This document shows, piece after piece, positions 1-13,129 of a stretch of DNA of 64,000 nucleotides (position 1 is the stretch's first letter; every line of letters begins with the position of its first letter). The translations under genes and the position numbers were made by a program. The stretch lies in assembly GCA_948099385.1 (NCBI GenBank), contig CANUEZ040000198.1:4664501-4728500 (forward strand), in the 5' to 3' direction. A model generated the notes under the pieces. The model was not told the DNA's origin, searched no databases, and was given only the letters and a program-made list of their open reading frames with translations. This DNA comes from Fasciola hepatica. Lineage: Eukaryota; Platyhelminthes; Trematoda; Plagiorchiida; Fasciolidae.

Positions 1-1074
1 GAAAGCTTTGTAAGTTTCATCCGACGGTACACATCAAATACAGTCAACAAGAAGCAAGTTTCTATTGTTTTAGTATTCGGAGGTGACAGCCTCTTTATTG
101 AAAAATATATAATTATACCTTAGGTCAACCATAGGACACTCGTAGACTGTGGTGCAACTACTTATGTTACTGATCACCAACAGGACAGGATTCAAAACTT
201 ATTCAGCCAGTCTTGCCGATCCCAATGTCTCACATGTTTTATATCAGACAGCTTACAGCTACGGTGACGCATCCACAGGCAGAACGCATAGCTGCTTGGC
301 TCAACCAGCGTCGGAGAACAAACCCAAATGGTTGGAAACATCGATGACACCGCGCAATGCGGCCACAGAGAATGACGTCAGAGCTTCGGCCTCTTTCAAT
401 TGCGAAATACCTAATTGAATCAGATCACAAAGATGACCCGACCAAATTCCTTACGTTGATGTTGCTCATGTTGATGATGAGCCCAGCACACAATACTCCC
501 GTGTATGTGAATCTGCTTGATATATTCAGAGATTAAACTGTTCTCTAATCATGTCATACAAATATCTCCTAATTTAGGTCTTGAGAAGGATAGGATTTAA
601 ACTTTTTTATGATGCGATCAGGCTCCGTGAAATTGAAACTGGATGTTGTTAATACATAAGCACAAGGGTTTTTTGGTTTATCCCTATAATCTACTGGGTT
701 TTCTCATTCTTCTATCTAATGTCCTCATATTTTTGATAGTTTCTTCAAAAGACACTCACTGGTAGAAAAGATACATTGAGGGAGTAAACCCTCTTGTTGG
801 ACGCATTTGTGTGTTCAATGAAAACATGCAGCCTGAATAGTATGACCTCCAATGGGCCAGATTGGATACTTTCATTTAATCACGTTTCTATCACATGATG
901 TAGCAATGTGCTCATGTCCAGAACTGAATTAACCGCATCCTTTCCCGATAAATTTTAGATAAAGCATGAATTGGAATTAAGATTTGGTAACTGGATGGAT
1001 TCATTCTACCTAATAAGTGAATTCAATTAGGCCTGTTAAGGTATAAAATCACGTTGGAAATATAATCCATCAAT
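1..1074. other. Unassigned AT-rich sequence
   Basis: I recognise no gene or element here. A plus-strand frame of 89 codons at 149-418 begins at a GTG, resembles no family I know and lacks convincing splice sites. Stops are frequent in all frames. This is probably intergenic or intronic DNA, or repeat too decayed to read. Confidence 0.5.
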
Positions 1075-3760
1075 TGTTTGCTTTTCTCGGATGCATTTCA
1101 TTCACATCAATCTGCTGGCTCACTAGGACGTTCACTTATTCATAAGGAAATTTTATCAAGTCCATGCACACGCTACCACAGATTCATATTATTGAGAGAG
1201 AAAAGGCAACTTCTGCATTGATTGAACACTAATGTAATTAAGATATGATCTATAAATAAAACGTAGAAAAAATGAAATCATTTCTCATTCCGAATATACA
1301 ACCCGGGTTCTCCATCAATAATGTTACGCAGAATTACGATAGCACACTTTGTCATCAAGCAGTCGAAAAGCAATCTGTCTACCCATGAGTTCAATTTAGA
1401 GGTGGCAGGTCGGTCTCAATCGCCCGTTCTCCATATTCCAAGTCAGGACGATGTTATTACGCTGCCGGAATACATGTTTTGTTCACCTCTCGACTATTTC
1501 TCAATTTACGAATGAAGCGCAGAGTATCCGTACATTTCCAGCTCTCAGTGTGGGGCAGGTGACGTATGTTGAACAACAGGAAAAACGTCTTGACACATAA
1601 AGGCTTATCACCAAAGTCGGTTAAACACAATACAAGTGAAGAGCTGACAAACGACAATTACCACCCCTTCCATGGAATCGGATAATTCGATCAATAATAA
1701 CGGAGACCCTCTGCCGATATAAACTGACAAAGTAATAGCAACAAGAAATGCCAATGCTCAAAAGCAACATTTCAGATATCTGAATGTATCCTAGTTACCC
1801 ACAAAAATAATTTGACTAATCATAAACGGCACGCATCTGATAGTTATCAACACAATATCTGTCGTAACACTGATAACACCAATACTGTATGGACACGAAT
1901 TTGTCAATTGCTGTAATCAAGATTACCGACTATTTTTCTGCTTTTCTATCACCCAGTGTACAAAATCTGTAAAAACGTTCAATATTTTATCACAGGTGAA
2001 ACACTGACAACTAGTTGTTTTGATACCGAGTGTTCTGATGTCCTAATCAAGTATCCTCACTCAACCGTATTTGCCAAATCAGATGAATATTCACTAGTTG
2101 CAGGAAAATATTGTTCAAATGTAACCATGAACCAAAACAAACAGGTCAGTACAACACTGGTAACCAGAACTTCAAGTTCAGTTTCACATATGAACAACGT
2201 TCCTCTAATTTATCTTTTACCCTGTCATACCAAGAAAATAGTGAACATGTGCAAATATCTCACTGAAAGCTCACCTTATCAAATTATAAATTGGGAAAAA
2301 CGTTTGACAATCATTACTCGCATTCCATAAACGTAGTAGAATTGTCTTGTAACTTGGCTGTCTTCTCCGGTTGGGCAGCTTTCTGGGCGCGTCTCTCGCA
2401 TGAATGATCACCACAATCACATCACTTTTACCAATATCACCAATCAACTACGACGCTCGCGTCAAACTGATAGCCAAGTTCGAATATCGGTGAATATAAT
2501 GACAGCAGTCAAAACGCTGATCTCCACTTGCGCTGCGTGAGCATACATAACCTGGTTCATGCGAGATTTTTTGCGACAGGAAAATGAGTATTCATCCTGA
2601 TTGAATCAAATTTGTTGCTTCATATACTTCGGTGGATCACGTGATGGTGTCGCGTTGTTTATTGGAGAAATGTTTTTCTAGTGTTTCCAGTAGGCAAATC
2701 CCTATGACTGTCTGACTGGCAGTGACGTAATGCCCTGTCTTCAAACAATTTGTGGCAGTCAGTGATCTTTCATTGATCGATGACGCAATCGTGTTGAGTT
2801 TCGTTCTCAAGCCACATGTGAATGTGTTAAACCTTTGTATGACGTGTGATCGGGGAATAACGTAAACATAATAACCGGTTCGGCAGTATAGTAGATTTGC
2901 GGGAAGTTGGCTTCAAACGATTGTTGATTTGGTTGATCCTAAAGTTTCACTTATGAGGTATTTATAAATTTATTTTTAAGCCCAGTGGAAGACTATTAAT
3001 TATCAGCTTGATTTGATAATAATTTTTCAGGAGTTATGCTGGATACGCAATTGACATCAGCGTTTCAATAATTCGAATGATTTCTCCCTCCAGTGGCTCT
3101 GTCGTCCAAATCTACTCTAGCCCGAGAAACAGTGTTTGCACTGTGCTTATCTTGTACTTCTCTGGAACAATTTCAGTGCAGAATAGATAGTGTCCTTGTA
3201 GACAGATCTTTTATTTGATCCATTTTTTCAGTGTTCGCTGTGGATAGATCACCTTATATTTGAACGGAGATTATTCTAGATGATCAACTGTCATTCACAA
3301 CATAACAGGATTTCGGAACCTAAGCAACCATTTTATTAGTTTTCATATAACGGAGATTCGGTCATTGACGAGACTATCCGCTCTGTCGCGTCTGTTTTGT
3401 CATTTCGACAACATGTTTTATTAAAAATGTCAACAGACCCATGGGAAGTTTCTATCGTACTACTTTCGAAAAACTGCTGATACAGTATTCAAGCCGCGTT
3501 CTTTACCAGTTCCTGAATTACCAAATCCTATTTTTCGATTATTTTCTATGAATTTGTTGTTATACTGGCTTGTGCATGTTTAACTGATCATATGAAGAAA
3601 CTCTCCCTACGTCAAAACGTGTTCACGGCTGAGACAATAATTCATCCTTGAACAGTCCGCAATGATATTTCTGACAAATTAAATGGATGATGTTATATGC
3701 TTATCGCATACGCCCAGAAACAAGACGGATTCTGTACAGACCTCTACCAACAGTGATGTA
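1075..3760. repeat. Segmental duplication, copy 1 (partner at 39955-43390)
   Basis: Long stretches read in the same order and orientation as 39955-43390. Visible blocks are about 1075-2840 with 39955-41685, 3280-3470 with 41685-41880, and 3480-3760 with 43165-43390. The copies differ by substitutions and small indels, perhaps 10-15% by eye. Copy 1 carries about 435 bases (2845-3280) absent from copy 2, and copy 2 carries about 1.3 kb (41885-43165) absent from copy 1. Open frames inside, such as 1321-1515 and 1956-2330, are not kept at the same length in the partner, so I see no conserved coding function. It may be an old dispersed repeat or a true local duplication. Confidence 0.75.
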
Positions 3761-4189
3761 GTCTCTTTTCAGCAGACCGAAATAAATAAGGCAGAACAAT
3801 ATGGAAACATGGGAAACATACACTTATGCACGAATGAAGAAATAACAGATTGCGAAGAAACGAACTGTTGGACTTCATGAATTTAAAATGGCGATCGATG
3901 AAATTTCTAGACAGCAATGTCTGTATGCAAAGACCAATGCAAGTTCTCAAAAACCGTGATAATTCCCATTGTTTAAACGTGTAGGTGAGGTAGATTCAAC
4001 AGTGGTGCTTTATTCTAGAAAACGTGATCTGACAGTGGAATGAATGCAATCTAGACATTTGTGAGTGTTTGCCACAAGACTAGGCTGCTCGGAAATGTTT
4101 CCTCTCGTGAATTATTTTCATCGGCGTACTTGAAGAAACGAGCTGAGTGTGTGACAGCTGTGACTCATGGCTAAGATGTTCCCATTTGT

Positions 4190-4960
4190 AATTTGATGCT
4201 TCTGTTCCATTCTGTTCTATTTCAAGCTGTGTGACTGTGTGAAAAGATTGCACGAATGTGCTGGTTTCATGTGCTCTTGCCAAATGAACGATCCTGTGTT
4301 TCGATAGTGATTCCCTATGAAACGGAATTTCGTACCAATCCATCAAGACAAATGTATACTCACATCGCCTGGTTGCTCTCGACCAAATATATACTGGCGT
4401 ATCAACACTCAAATAAAATCTACTAATTTCATTCTATTTGGATGAAATCCGTAGGAATTGATCTGACTTCATATGGTCTAAAATAACCACGAAATAATAC
4501 CCGCTTCTCCTATGGTTTGCATTTTATTGAACAGCTCTTTTCCGTGCCTGCACAATGCAGATCGTGATCGATCACCTGAATGTTCATCTCGTTCACCAGC
4601 CACAAACCTGGTACCACTGTTTGCGGTAATTTTCTGTCTGTCGAGTATAACTTTCAAATTTTGTTTCGTATTTGTATGAGGATTAGCAGATTGAGCGGCA
4701 GATGCAGCGTGGGAGCATATTCACTGACTACGCTGCATATTATACCACTAAATGACTTAAAAAGCTAAACATCATCTTTCGGGAGACGTTTAACCGAGGC
4801 TTATGAACGTGTCTTTATTCCGGTCTCACATCGAAATTCCAACGTAACCCTCTCTGTTGAACGAATAGAGAAGATGCATGCCAAGGGAAAGATGTGACGA
4901 TGTATTCTATTCAACGAGGACCCGAAACAGTACCGATACGAGAAACACACGGAATGCAAA
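4190..4960. repeat. Dispersed repeat R1, copy A
   Basis: This block matches 44180-44940 (copy B) over its whole length and 36998-37606 (copy C) over its right-hand four fifths. Copy C is an insertion with a target-site duplication, so R1 is probably mobile or carried by something mobile. The minus-strand frame at 4412-4080 shares its start with a frame in copy B, but the reading is not conserved beyond about 45 codons. No reverse transcriptase or transposase motif is visible. It could be a SINE, a short non-autonomous transposon or the tail of a larger element. Confidence 0.65.
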
Positions 4961-7079
4961 CGCTCGCAACGACGAATCAGAACGCGAACCGCGACCGAGT
5001 ACAAACGGATTTGATAAAGAGGGCAACCGTAACAGAAAAGTCAGTTCAGGTAAATATGGTGGCCAGATAACGGTCTTTTCCTCAACCCTATCGAGGCCAC
5101 TACGAATCCATTGAACGATCAAAGACTTTTACTTTACACATGCAAATACAGTCGAGATTTGACCTCTGAGGTCAATTTTGCACGCAATAGGTCAACTAAT
5201 AACAAACCAAACTAAGTGCAGTCAATCAAATTCTGAAACCAAACAATTTGTCCCTCGAAACGGAAATTCAGCAATACCAAATGAGGGTTGGATAAATAAA
5301 TCAAATATGCAACCACAGAATGAAAGTAATGAGGTCAGCAAAGTCGAGCTGACGTCAAATAACTCGGGCAACATTTAGCTGACTAGCGGAAGAGTCAGTC
5401 ATGGGTAGTTTTACCAAATGGAGAGTTGATCAGACACGAATCAGTTAAAGACGTAATCTGTCCACTGATCTAAACGAATTTCCTTCAAATAGGCATGGAA
5501 ATCACAATGCTCGACAGCCGATCCAACCATAACTCGGTCAAATTTCACAGCATACTAATTTTTGGCAAGGTTGCAGACACTATTCATCTATAAATACGTC
5601 TCCGCTGTTTGATGAGCTGACTACTTGTCTAACGCAAATCTGAAATAGTCCTTCGTTTCAGTGATCAGTGGGTTGTCCACATGTGTATTGTCCGATGGCA
5701 GTTGACAGTTCAATCAAATGCAGATACCAAGCGGTAATCAATCCTGTTTTCCAATAATTAGTGTTCTATTTGATTGGTGATACGCAATTGCTTTTTGAGT
5801 GAGATCGGAAGCAAACTTTCACAAAATATATGATTCAGTATATTGCTGACGATGACACCAGAAACTGAGAGGGTTATGACATTACTTGATGGAGTTCAAT
5901 TTTGTTAGCTGGCAATATAGTGATCTCATTTCTCAGCATTGAACATGGTTGACATAGGCATATACGAACAGACTTTTCAGCTCATCAGTTGGAAGGTATA
6001 CCGCGCATTGAAGTCCACACTCATTCGACCACAGCCGACGCTCCGGTTAACGCTCGTGGTTATTCGGACTGGCTTCCCGGGAAAGGCCGATTCGGTTGCT
6101 GTAACCACAACAGAAGCAAACCTTTCGTAGACTTCCTTAAGGACCACTTGTGCGTTCGCAACACAAAACCTCTGCCACGGCAACATGACAAACTATGATC
6201 AACTAAAGCACCACATTTTTGTTCGTTTAGGTCCTATACTATCTTATACAGCATGCAGATCAGATGCCACAAGGATGGGTTTGCCCTGTTCACCAGACCA
6301 CCCATCAAATGCGCCAGTAGTTATAGGCACACAAACGAAAGAATTTCAATGGTCTGAAGTCATATTCGACCTTTTTTGTCATAAGGAGAACAGTGCGCAC
6401 GACATGGAAGACGGGGAGCCGCTTACTCAAACCGGGAATATAATTGGTTCGAAAACCAGCCGTTTGTCACGGACAATAGACTTACACTTTATTTGGCACG
6501 TCATCGTTTCCTATTACTATTCAGGATAACTATTCTTTTTTCCTCATTAGTGTGTTGCAGTAGTCGATTCACATTTGAGCTAGTCCATTAAACGCCTCAA
6601 TTTATTCATCCATACTTTAAATGAATTATATGTTAAATTCAAGCAGCTTTCCTATTCAGATTATTTTTCTATTTCCGTGTATCGATGACTGGGCCAGTTG
6701 GAACATCAGATTGTACACAGTACAGTAAACTGACTACGGATTTACAATAGAGATGAATTACAATTCCATTCTTCAGTGTTTAGCCGTGTTTTATTTGCCT
6801 CCTGCTTTCTGAACCGTGACAACGAAGAAAGGTCTCGATCATAGATGTTTCTGTATTGTTAACGGCTTGCTCGTTTTCCTCATAATTCAAATTCAATCTG
6901 AATTATTATTTACTTCTCTACTCCTACCAACCTTTTATTTTGTCGATTCACGTGTGCGTCGGATGTTTTGCCCCTCTTCCATATTCATGCCCTTCTTTAT
7001 ACATGTGGTTTGTGTTACTTGCGTCAATCATGAACTTGCTCTGTCTGTAGGCTTGTACCCATGGTTGACGGATGAACAT
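4961..7079. other. No recognisable feature
   Basis: Only short overlapping frames are present, for example near 5000 and 6000, where three frames overlap on the two strands. None resembles a known family and none repeats elsewhere in the window that I could see. Confidence 0.45.
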
Positions 7080-8700
7080 CAGCATATAGTCCATTCTTCG
7101 ATAGGCCAAAATGAATTAGTCTAATTTAAAATTCATGAAGCCACTGATGCAGATTGCATTCCCACGACCTGATCGCAGGCAGTAATATGTCAACGTCATC
7201 AATACCATTTCCTTCTGAATATAATGGACATATATTACGGATATAATTGAGCAGATTATTGGTTGACAAACCGTTTTAGGAATTCAAGAATTTATACGGC
7301 AGTGGCATCTCTGGCGTACAGAGAGATCAACATACTGTATTTTTGGAATTTCCGTGTTGATTAGGAGATTCGTGGTAATCATATGTATGATCATGTGATT
7401 TGCTATCGGATAGCCTACCAAATATTGCCCTTCATCATCCAAGCTCAACAGTGAGGACCAGAACACACTGTGTGAGATATTCTCAATAATCCCAGGATTT
7501 CCTCGAAATCCCTTTATTATGAAACTAATTTAATAGAAAAAACCGCACTGGAAAATCAATACGAATTTGCTTCTTTCTGATGGCAATTGTCCTCCTGTTT
7601 CCTGGCAAGAAAGCCTTTACCATCGGCAAGATACACCAAACAGCGATCGATGGCGCAGAGCTTTCACTTGCCACTTCGGAGGTCAGAGGTTCCTCGAAGG
7701 ACGATATTTTTCGTGGTAGGAGGAAATCCATTGTGACTCGGCTGGTGACCACATCTGACATATTGGGACCTTATGCGATCCCCCACTTCAAGCCGAACAG
7801 TCTGGTTTCCGGTTAGTTTAATAGTGCAGTGGGCTTTTGCGGCTGTGAGACCTTATATCACCAACACAGCATTCATGAACAAGCTCGTATTTTCCGCAAA
7901 GTGAGCCAAAATGAATCCAGTGAGCTCCGTATTGCGACTGCGTCAATTTGTCTGTAGGCTCGGCCAAGGGGAAAACGCGATACGACTGTTGAGCATGGTA
8001 GTAATTGTCGTTCCTGAAATGAGACTGGTGTGTTTTGCACTCCATGGTAGCAGATGAAATGAATGACCTCCTTAAAGCGAAAATCCGTGAACAGTGATTG
8101 GATATCAAATGAAGCCGTGTGTTTCCCTTTCACAATGATCTGGCCCAAAGATCTCTACTATTTGGAAACTTTCTTTGATAGTGTCTCTGGCCATTAAATC
8201 ATGAACTGATTCAAGTAATTTCATTACCCATTTCGCCAATTCGTGCTGTGATGAATTTATCATCTATAGTATTTGTCTCGGTGAAAATTCTGGTTTGTGT
8301 AGTTTCGGTGGACCATGCAGTTGTGGATTTTGAGTTCCATTTGGCATCAGATGTTGAGCTGTGATATAATTGGTAAACTCTTTCTAGTAGACTGTGTGCT
8401 TCAGCCGATACTCCTTGTTCTAGTTCATCAGGTTCATCGCAGTTACCTCGACGCACGAACTTGCTGGGATAGTCAAGAACGGTCTCCATTTTCTCATATT
8501 CACTCGAATGAGTCAGAAGGGGCCGGAATCATCGTTTGGGCGTACAATTACCAAGTCAGTTTGCAACTGCAGATTTTCATTATTAAAAATGCACTCAGAT
8601 GTGGTGAGTGATTGATGTCTGAACGATGTTACCAGTTACTGTGGTTCGAAGTCAACCAGCTCCGCTTGGAACCAAGTCTGAGCATCTTTTTAAGTGAGTT
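7080..8700 (-). mobile_element. Penelope-like element remnant, RT region (copy 1)
   Basis: On the minus strand the sequence reads, with frameshifts, as the reverse transcriptase of a PLE. From the 5' side (high coordinates) come an N-terminal stretch at about 8550-8400, the thumb-side signature with PPKLHKPE in another frame near 8320-8290, RT motif A as ASFDIQSLFTD at 8115-8083, and motif B as YRQIDAVAIRSSL at about 7956-7918. In working elements motif B reads close to DGVAMGSPL, so several key residues have changed. The part below 7810 is shared with the second copy but is not recognisable as RT. The block pairs with 48640-50215. Stops and shifts rule out activity. PLEs encode RT plus GIY-YIG endonuclease and are common in flatworms (family knowledge). 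Confidence 0.75.
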
Positions 8701-8929
8701 TGAATAGTTTTCGTTATTCGAGTAAATATTCAAATTGTGCTAGTGTCTCTATGCTGTTTATTTTCTTCGGTGGTATACAGATGCCCAGACCTCAAGAGAC
8801 AGCCCGCAATTTAGTTCATTCAGTGCAACCAATGATAGATTCCCTACAACAGTTACCGATTGTTTCGGAAAATTATATTCGGCCAACGTGTGAAGGCGAG
8901 CAAAATCCTGTAAATCACACAGGTCTACA

Positions 8930-9890
8930 AAATATACGTTGATGATATTTCTATCGTCACGAAAGTCTTGAATAGACGACGTGGATTATGAATGAACTCA
9001 ATCATCTGCATCCGAGTATACGAACTACGATGGGCGCAGATGTTGACAATACACTTCCCTTCTTTGAGATTATCATGACTAGGAGGAATGACGGAAAAAT
9101 CGCCAAATCTGACTTCATAGAAAAGAAACTTGGACAAGCCTATACTTGCACACTGACAGCTTAGTACTGGTGGAATATAAACGTAGCCTGGTCCGAACAC
9201 CATTTCGGAGAGTAGGCTGAATTTGCACGGAAGCATGATTGATAGCGAAATGCAACAGCTGAAAGAGGCGTCGACCGAAAACGCTCATCCTCATACGTTT
9301 ATCAAAAGGCACAGCAGGCCTATAGTTACCAGATATATACTTGTTCAGTAGGGTAATCACTAGTAATCCTCTGTATTCCATTCAAATGTGATGATGTCAA
9401 TGTCTGCTCAAACGGCGACTTGGTTCAGCTATTCCTAGAACATAAGGTGCAACTGACCTAATACTTGTTCATCGAACGATTGAGGCCTCAAAGCCCTCGG
9501 TGAAAAATAACGTCCACCTCCGTACACCAAATCTAATCTGATTTACGAATTTGCGGAGCAACCTACGTGGGTGGAAAAGAACGACAGTTGTCTAACCAAT
9601 TATTTGGACACATTCCAAATTGGGCACAACGTCTTGTGATGCACTCCAGTTCAGATCAAACGCATATTCACAAAGTTCGAAATCAAAAGGTATAGTCGTC
9701 TGCAGTCGCTTGTCATCTTCAGATGACGCAACATCCAGCTGACCGAAACACTGCGTTTCGGGTCATATACGTGATAAGGAATGCAAGGGTATTGAGGTTT
9801 GCCGAAGCCGTAGCCGTACATCGATGAAAACCCATATTGTATCAGCAGAACAAGCTGTTTGGAAATGTGTCTTTACCACGGTGACATTTT
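8930..9890 (+). mobile_element. Penelope-like element 3' part: YVDD box to GIY-YIG endonuclease
   Basis: Three consecutive PLE hallmarks lie in order on the plus strand in shifting frames. The catalytic RT box YVDD is at 8935-8946. The region after it, typically LPFLD, reads LPFFE near 9050. The conserved KETWTSLYLH and EYKRSLVRT stretches lie at about 9115-9210. A GIY-YIG endonuclease domain follows, starting ATYVGG at 9558-9575 and ending with RVLRFAEAVAVHR at 9786-9824 and a closing LP near 9880. It lies opposite in direction to the RT fragment just upstream, so the two are separate insertions or an inversion. Multiple frameshifts and stops show it is dead. Confidence 0.8.
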
Positions 9891-9984
9891 TTGTAATTCC
9901 CCCTATATTTGTCGCACAATACTGTTGCATATTAATTTATTTGATATGGATCGTTTTGCAGTATAAACCATGTTGAGACGCAGC

Positions 9985-10720
9985 GAGATCGTCTTGAATG
10001 TAAATCGTGCCTTGTAGCAACTCTTGCTTTTTATCTGTCGTAAAACATGTGGCTATATTGTATGATCCCTTGGATTTGGTCTTTCTTATGCTGCCGCCAG
10101 CAAGGCAGATCTTTCGCGGTGTATGCAATCATTGTCTGGATTGGGACCGTCAGTCCGTTGATTGTGTGCGAGGCGGATGGACGAAATGGTCGAAGAACAA
10201 AAAATGTATAGCTCCCATTCGCGTCGATAGATGTCTGGTAAACAAATACCCGCTATATTGGTTAGTGGAGATGCACATCTTTAGTGCTGCATCTGCAAAT
10301 GGTTATGGTCCAGCTGGGTATTCGCGGTTCCAGTCTGACTGTGGACCTATTCACTTTTTCATGGTGAGAAAACTTTAAATGGCACCGTGCAAATTTCTCA
10401 CAATACCGCGACCTGAATTAGTTGCGGTTGTTCTTGGAACACGGTTTTCAACGACATCACTCACGAGTTACAAATGCAAATAGATCGGCTTGTTTGATGG
10501 ACGGATTGCAACATTGTTTTGCAGTGAATTATTATTGTCAGTGCCATTCGTCTCCTTTGTGGCCTCTAAAGTTGCTCTCATAGGAAACCGTCCATCGCAC
10601 CGTGAGTGGCGATATGTTCCAACTGATGAGAATTTAGAGAATGTCATCAGGGAAATGTTGCCTGAAATATGGCGTCAAATAATTTCTCTTCGTCGTTTCC
10701 GCACTATATCTTTCTGACAA
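9985..10720 (+). mobile_element. BEL/Pao retrotransposon remnant: RT connection and RNase H
   Basis: The frame 10007-10378 carries the stretch after the RT core typical of BEL/Pao elements, with YDPLDLV at 10061-10081 followed by a PARQIF and LDWD segment, then the start of RNase H as VEMHIFSAAS at 10265-10294. The usual first catalytic Asp of RNase H (FSDAS in intact elements) is Ala here. In another frame follow IPRPELVAVV at 10403-10432 and WRYVPTDEN from 10607. Order and spacing fit Pao pol. The part from about 10240 onward is repeated at 50232-50610. At least two frameshifts are present. The protease and RT core lie outside or are lost. Confidence 0.85.
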
Positions 10721-10929
10721 ACGTACCAGCTCTTCGACTGTTCCACTGCTTGTCATCGTCAAATTTCGGCGGCTAAAGCGAGACTGTTGCGTATTGAACT
10801 GCTCCATTTTCCACTATGGTTCTTGGACCGATTGAGTTAAAACGACATTTGAGCCTGGACCACGATTACCTCAAATTTGGTTTCAAAAACCAAGATCAAC
10901 GAGCAAAATCAGGTCGTGTTGGCCTTTAA

Positions 10930-11570
10930 GAAGACTGTTTGATCGTTCCTCGGCTCTAAACAAAAGGAATAGTTCGTTCTCTGTTGCTGATAGGCACCGT
11001 ATTTACCGTCACATTAGATGCTGAAAAAACGCTGCCAACTTGAACCAGGCAAATCGTCAGCCGTCGGATCATATTATGTTGAACTGCCTCTGGCATTGAT
11101 GTTGGAATCGCATCACATACAGGTTGGATCCGACTTTCCAACTCATCCAGGTTCTCGGCCTTGAGTTCGTGAAATTTCATCTCAACATAACCGCCCAGGA
11201 AATATGCCGTTGGACTTATATCCAGAGATCCTCGAGACCAGGGTGTAGGTACATTTGGTCCAATCCTGTGCAAAAGAGAATTTCCAGTCGAGCCATTGAG
11301 CATATTTTTGTAGCGAGATCAAGGCTTGGTCTTTTGTCTCAAGCACTAACTTATCCGAAAGCTTGTTGCCCAGTCTGATATACAATTGACCGTTGCAGAT
11401 GAACCTACATAAAATCGGTCGCCATCTAACTCCAATTTTCTTAATGATGTTCCAACTCCACGTACGACTGAACTACCCAGATTTGAATCTACTTGATGCA
11501 GTGGAGGAAATATGAAGACTGAATTCCATTGAAATCCTAATCTTGTCAGTTTAGGGCGCAATTTGCATCA
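10930..11570 (-). mobile_element. IS630/Tc1/mariner-type transposase remnant (copy A)
   Basis: The minus-strand frame 11303-10956 contains PWSRGSLDIS (11243-11214) and FLGGYVE (11201-11181). These correspond to the PWPxRSPDLxPxDFFLWGYVK signature near the third catalytic residue of DDE transposases of this superfamily, followed by the usual NLDELxxRI helix and a C-terminal RL-C-x-x-x-G segment. A frame at 11561-11346 upstream appears to hold the preceding domain in degraded form. The tryptophan and DDE context are damaged. Two closely similar copies lie at 38030-38600 and 51035-51600. In two of three cases the element sits directly downstream of BEL/Pao sequence. Confidence 0.7.
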
Positions 11571-13125
11571 CTTTGTAGTAATATTTTCATCCGAATCGTG
11601 TCTTTGGGGCAAATATGCCCTCTAATCGAGATACAATACCATACTAATCACAAAATTGCCTCATCATTCTAATTCGAAATTTCAAGGTATTATGTGTTAG
11701 ATCAGCCACGATGAATTCTTTTTTTTCTTCCTTGCGTGTTTTCATCCATTTTCTTCCCTTAAATGCTGTCTTCTAATAAAATAGGCATTTCGTTTGATTT
11801 TGAGGTGTCCGTTGCCATACGTCGTGTATTTCAAAAGCATCGTCAACAAATATGTGAGTTCCTCCTCTATTTCCATGAAAACCTTCTCGACTCCAAATGA
11901 AGTGACAGCGACTAACGTTCTGGGTAAAACGGTATAGTTACCTTTATCGTGGTATGATGCTGTGGTCTCACTCAGATACCATATGGAGCGGTTGACCATC
12001 TACTACTCATCACCACTCACTAAATAATAGTTGATTTATCCAGATTCCTTTAATATTAACGAGTCAAGTACCCATTTTTCCGATGTTTCTGTTCTCACCA
12101 CTCACTGCTCCTCAAGCAATGCAGCAGGAACTAACAATGCAGTCAGTACGAGGAACATTACCGTTTGACCACGACATGTCTTCTGTTGACACTCCAACGT
12201 GCTCTGGTGCCTTAGGTTTACCATGGACAGCAACATGTGAGCTGAGTTTAACCGACTATCCCTAGAATATCCCAACTATCGGTAAGTTGTGGTCAATCCA
12301 CACATGATCCTAAACATTCACACGGATGAGCAATTTGCTCCCATTGTCGAGAAAGACCGATGCTAGTTTCTGTCATGAATTCTATGGAACGTGACTTACG
12401 AAAATATTCATATCAAATCAGCCTGATTATTGACTTTGATTCGTTTATTTTGCTCTTTCCATAGTTCTGTTCATATGAAAATCTGTGAACTTACACGTCA
12501 TCATCATGTGACTGAAAATGTACTTTCGCAGATGATTAACATGCAAATGGACAAGCTCGATCCTCATAGAGTATGGCATTGTACAATTTTGAGTGCCATA
12601 ATAAAGAGGTTTATTCCCAACCAGCTGTTTATATGGAAATTGAACTCAGCTGAACAAGGTTGATTTGCCCCATATACCGATAATAAAAAGGAAGAGCATT
12701 CATGCAAGTGGAGGGGCGGTTCGTCTTCTTTGAATGCGGTCGTGTACAAGGGATTGTGATCATATATTTGATTCAGTGCAGAAGACTGCTTTCACTGTGT
12801 TTAGCCTTCTTATTGCTGTAAAAACCTCCTTGTTGTTTGTAAACAGTATAGGCGGCGACCAATCATATTAGGAAGTCTTACAACGTTTTCTGTTGAAGTA
12901 ATTACATTCCGTCGAAATGAGCTTGGTTGCAGTAGTTTGATGAATATACACTCATGAAACAATTTTTCGTAAATGGAAATTTTCATAATTCTGGATGTGA
13001 ATACTCAATTGTTTGAGATTTATTTAGAAATTGGAAACATAGCTTTCCCGACACAAATTTGAACATAGAAATCAATAGCGTTAGATTGCACGATGTATTC
13101 CGGACCATTTCGCTGCATCTTCACT
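11571..13125. other. No confident feature; one weak exon-like frame
   Basis: The only stretch with a coding look is the 60-codon frame at 12083-12265. It follows a pyrimidine-rich run with AG, and a GTAAGT lies 16 bases after its stop. Because the stop comes before the donor, it would have to be a last coding exon with an intron in the 3' UTR, which is unusual. I do not call it a gene. Confidence 0.4.
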
Positions 13126-13129
13126 AGTG

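Noticed and set aside
7580..7816. Plus-strand frame shared with 49029-49388 as a possible gene
   Set aside because: It lies within a block whose minus strand is a Penelope-like element; the plus reading is shifted by indels between the copies and matches no family.
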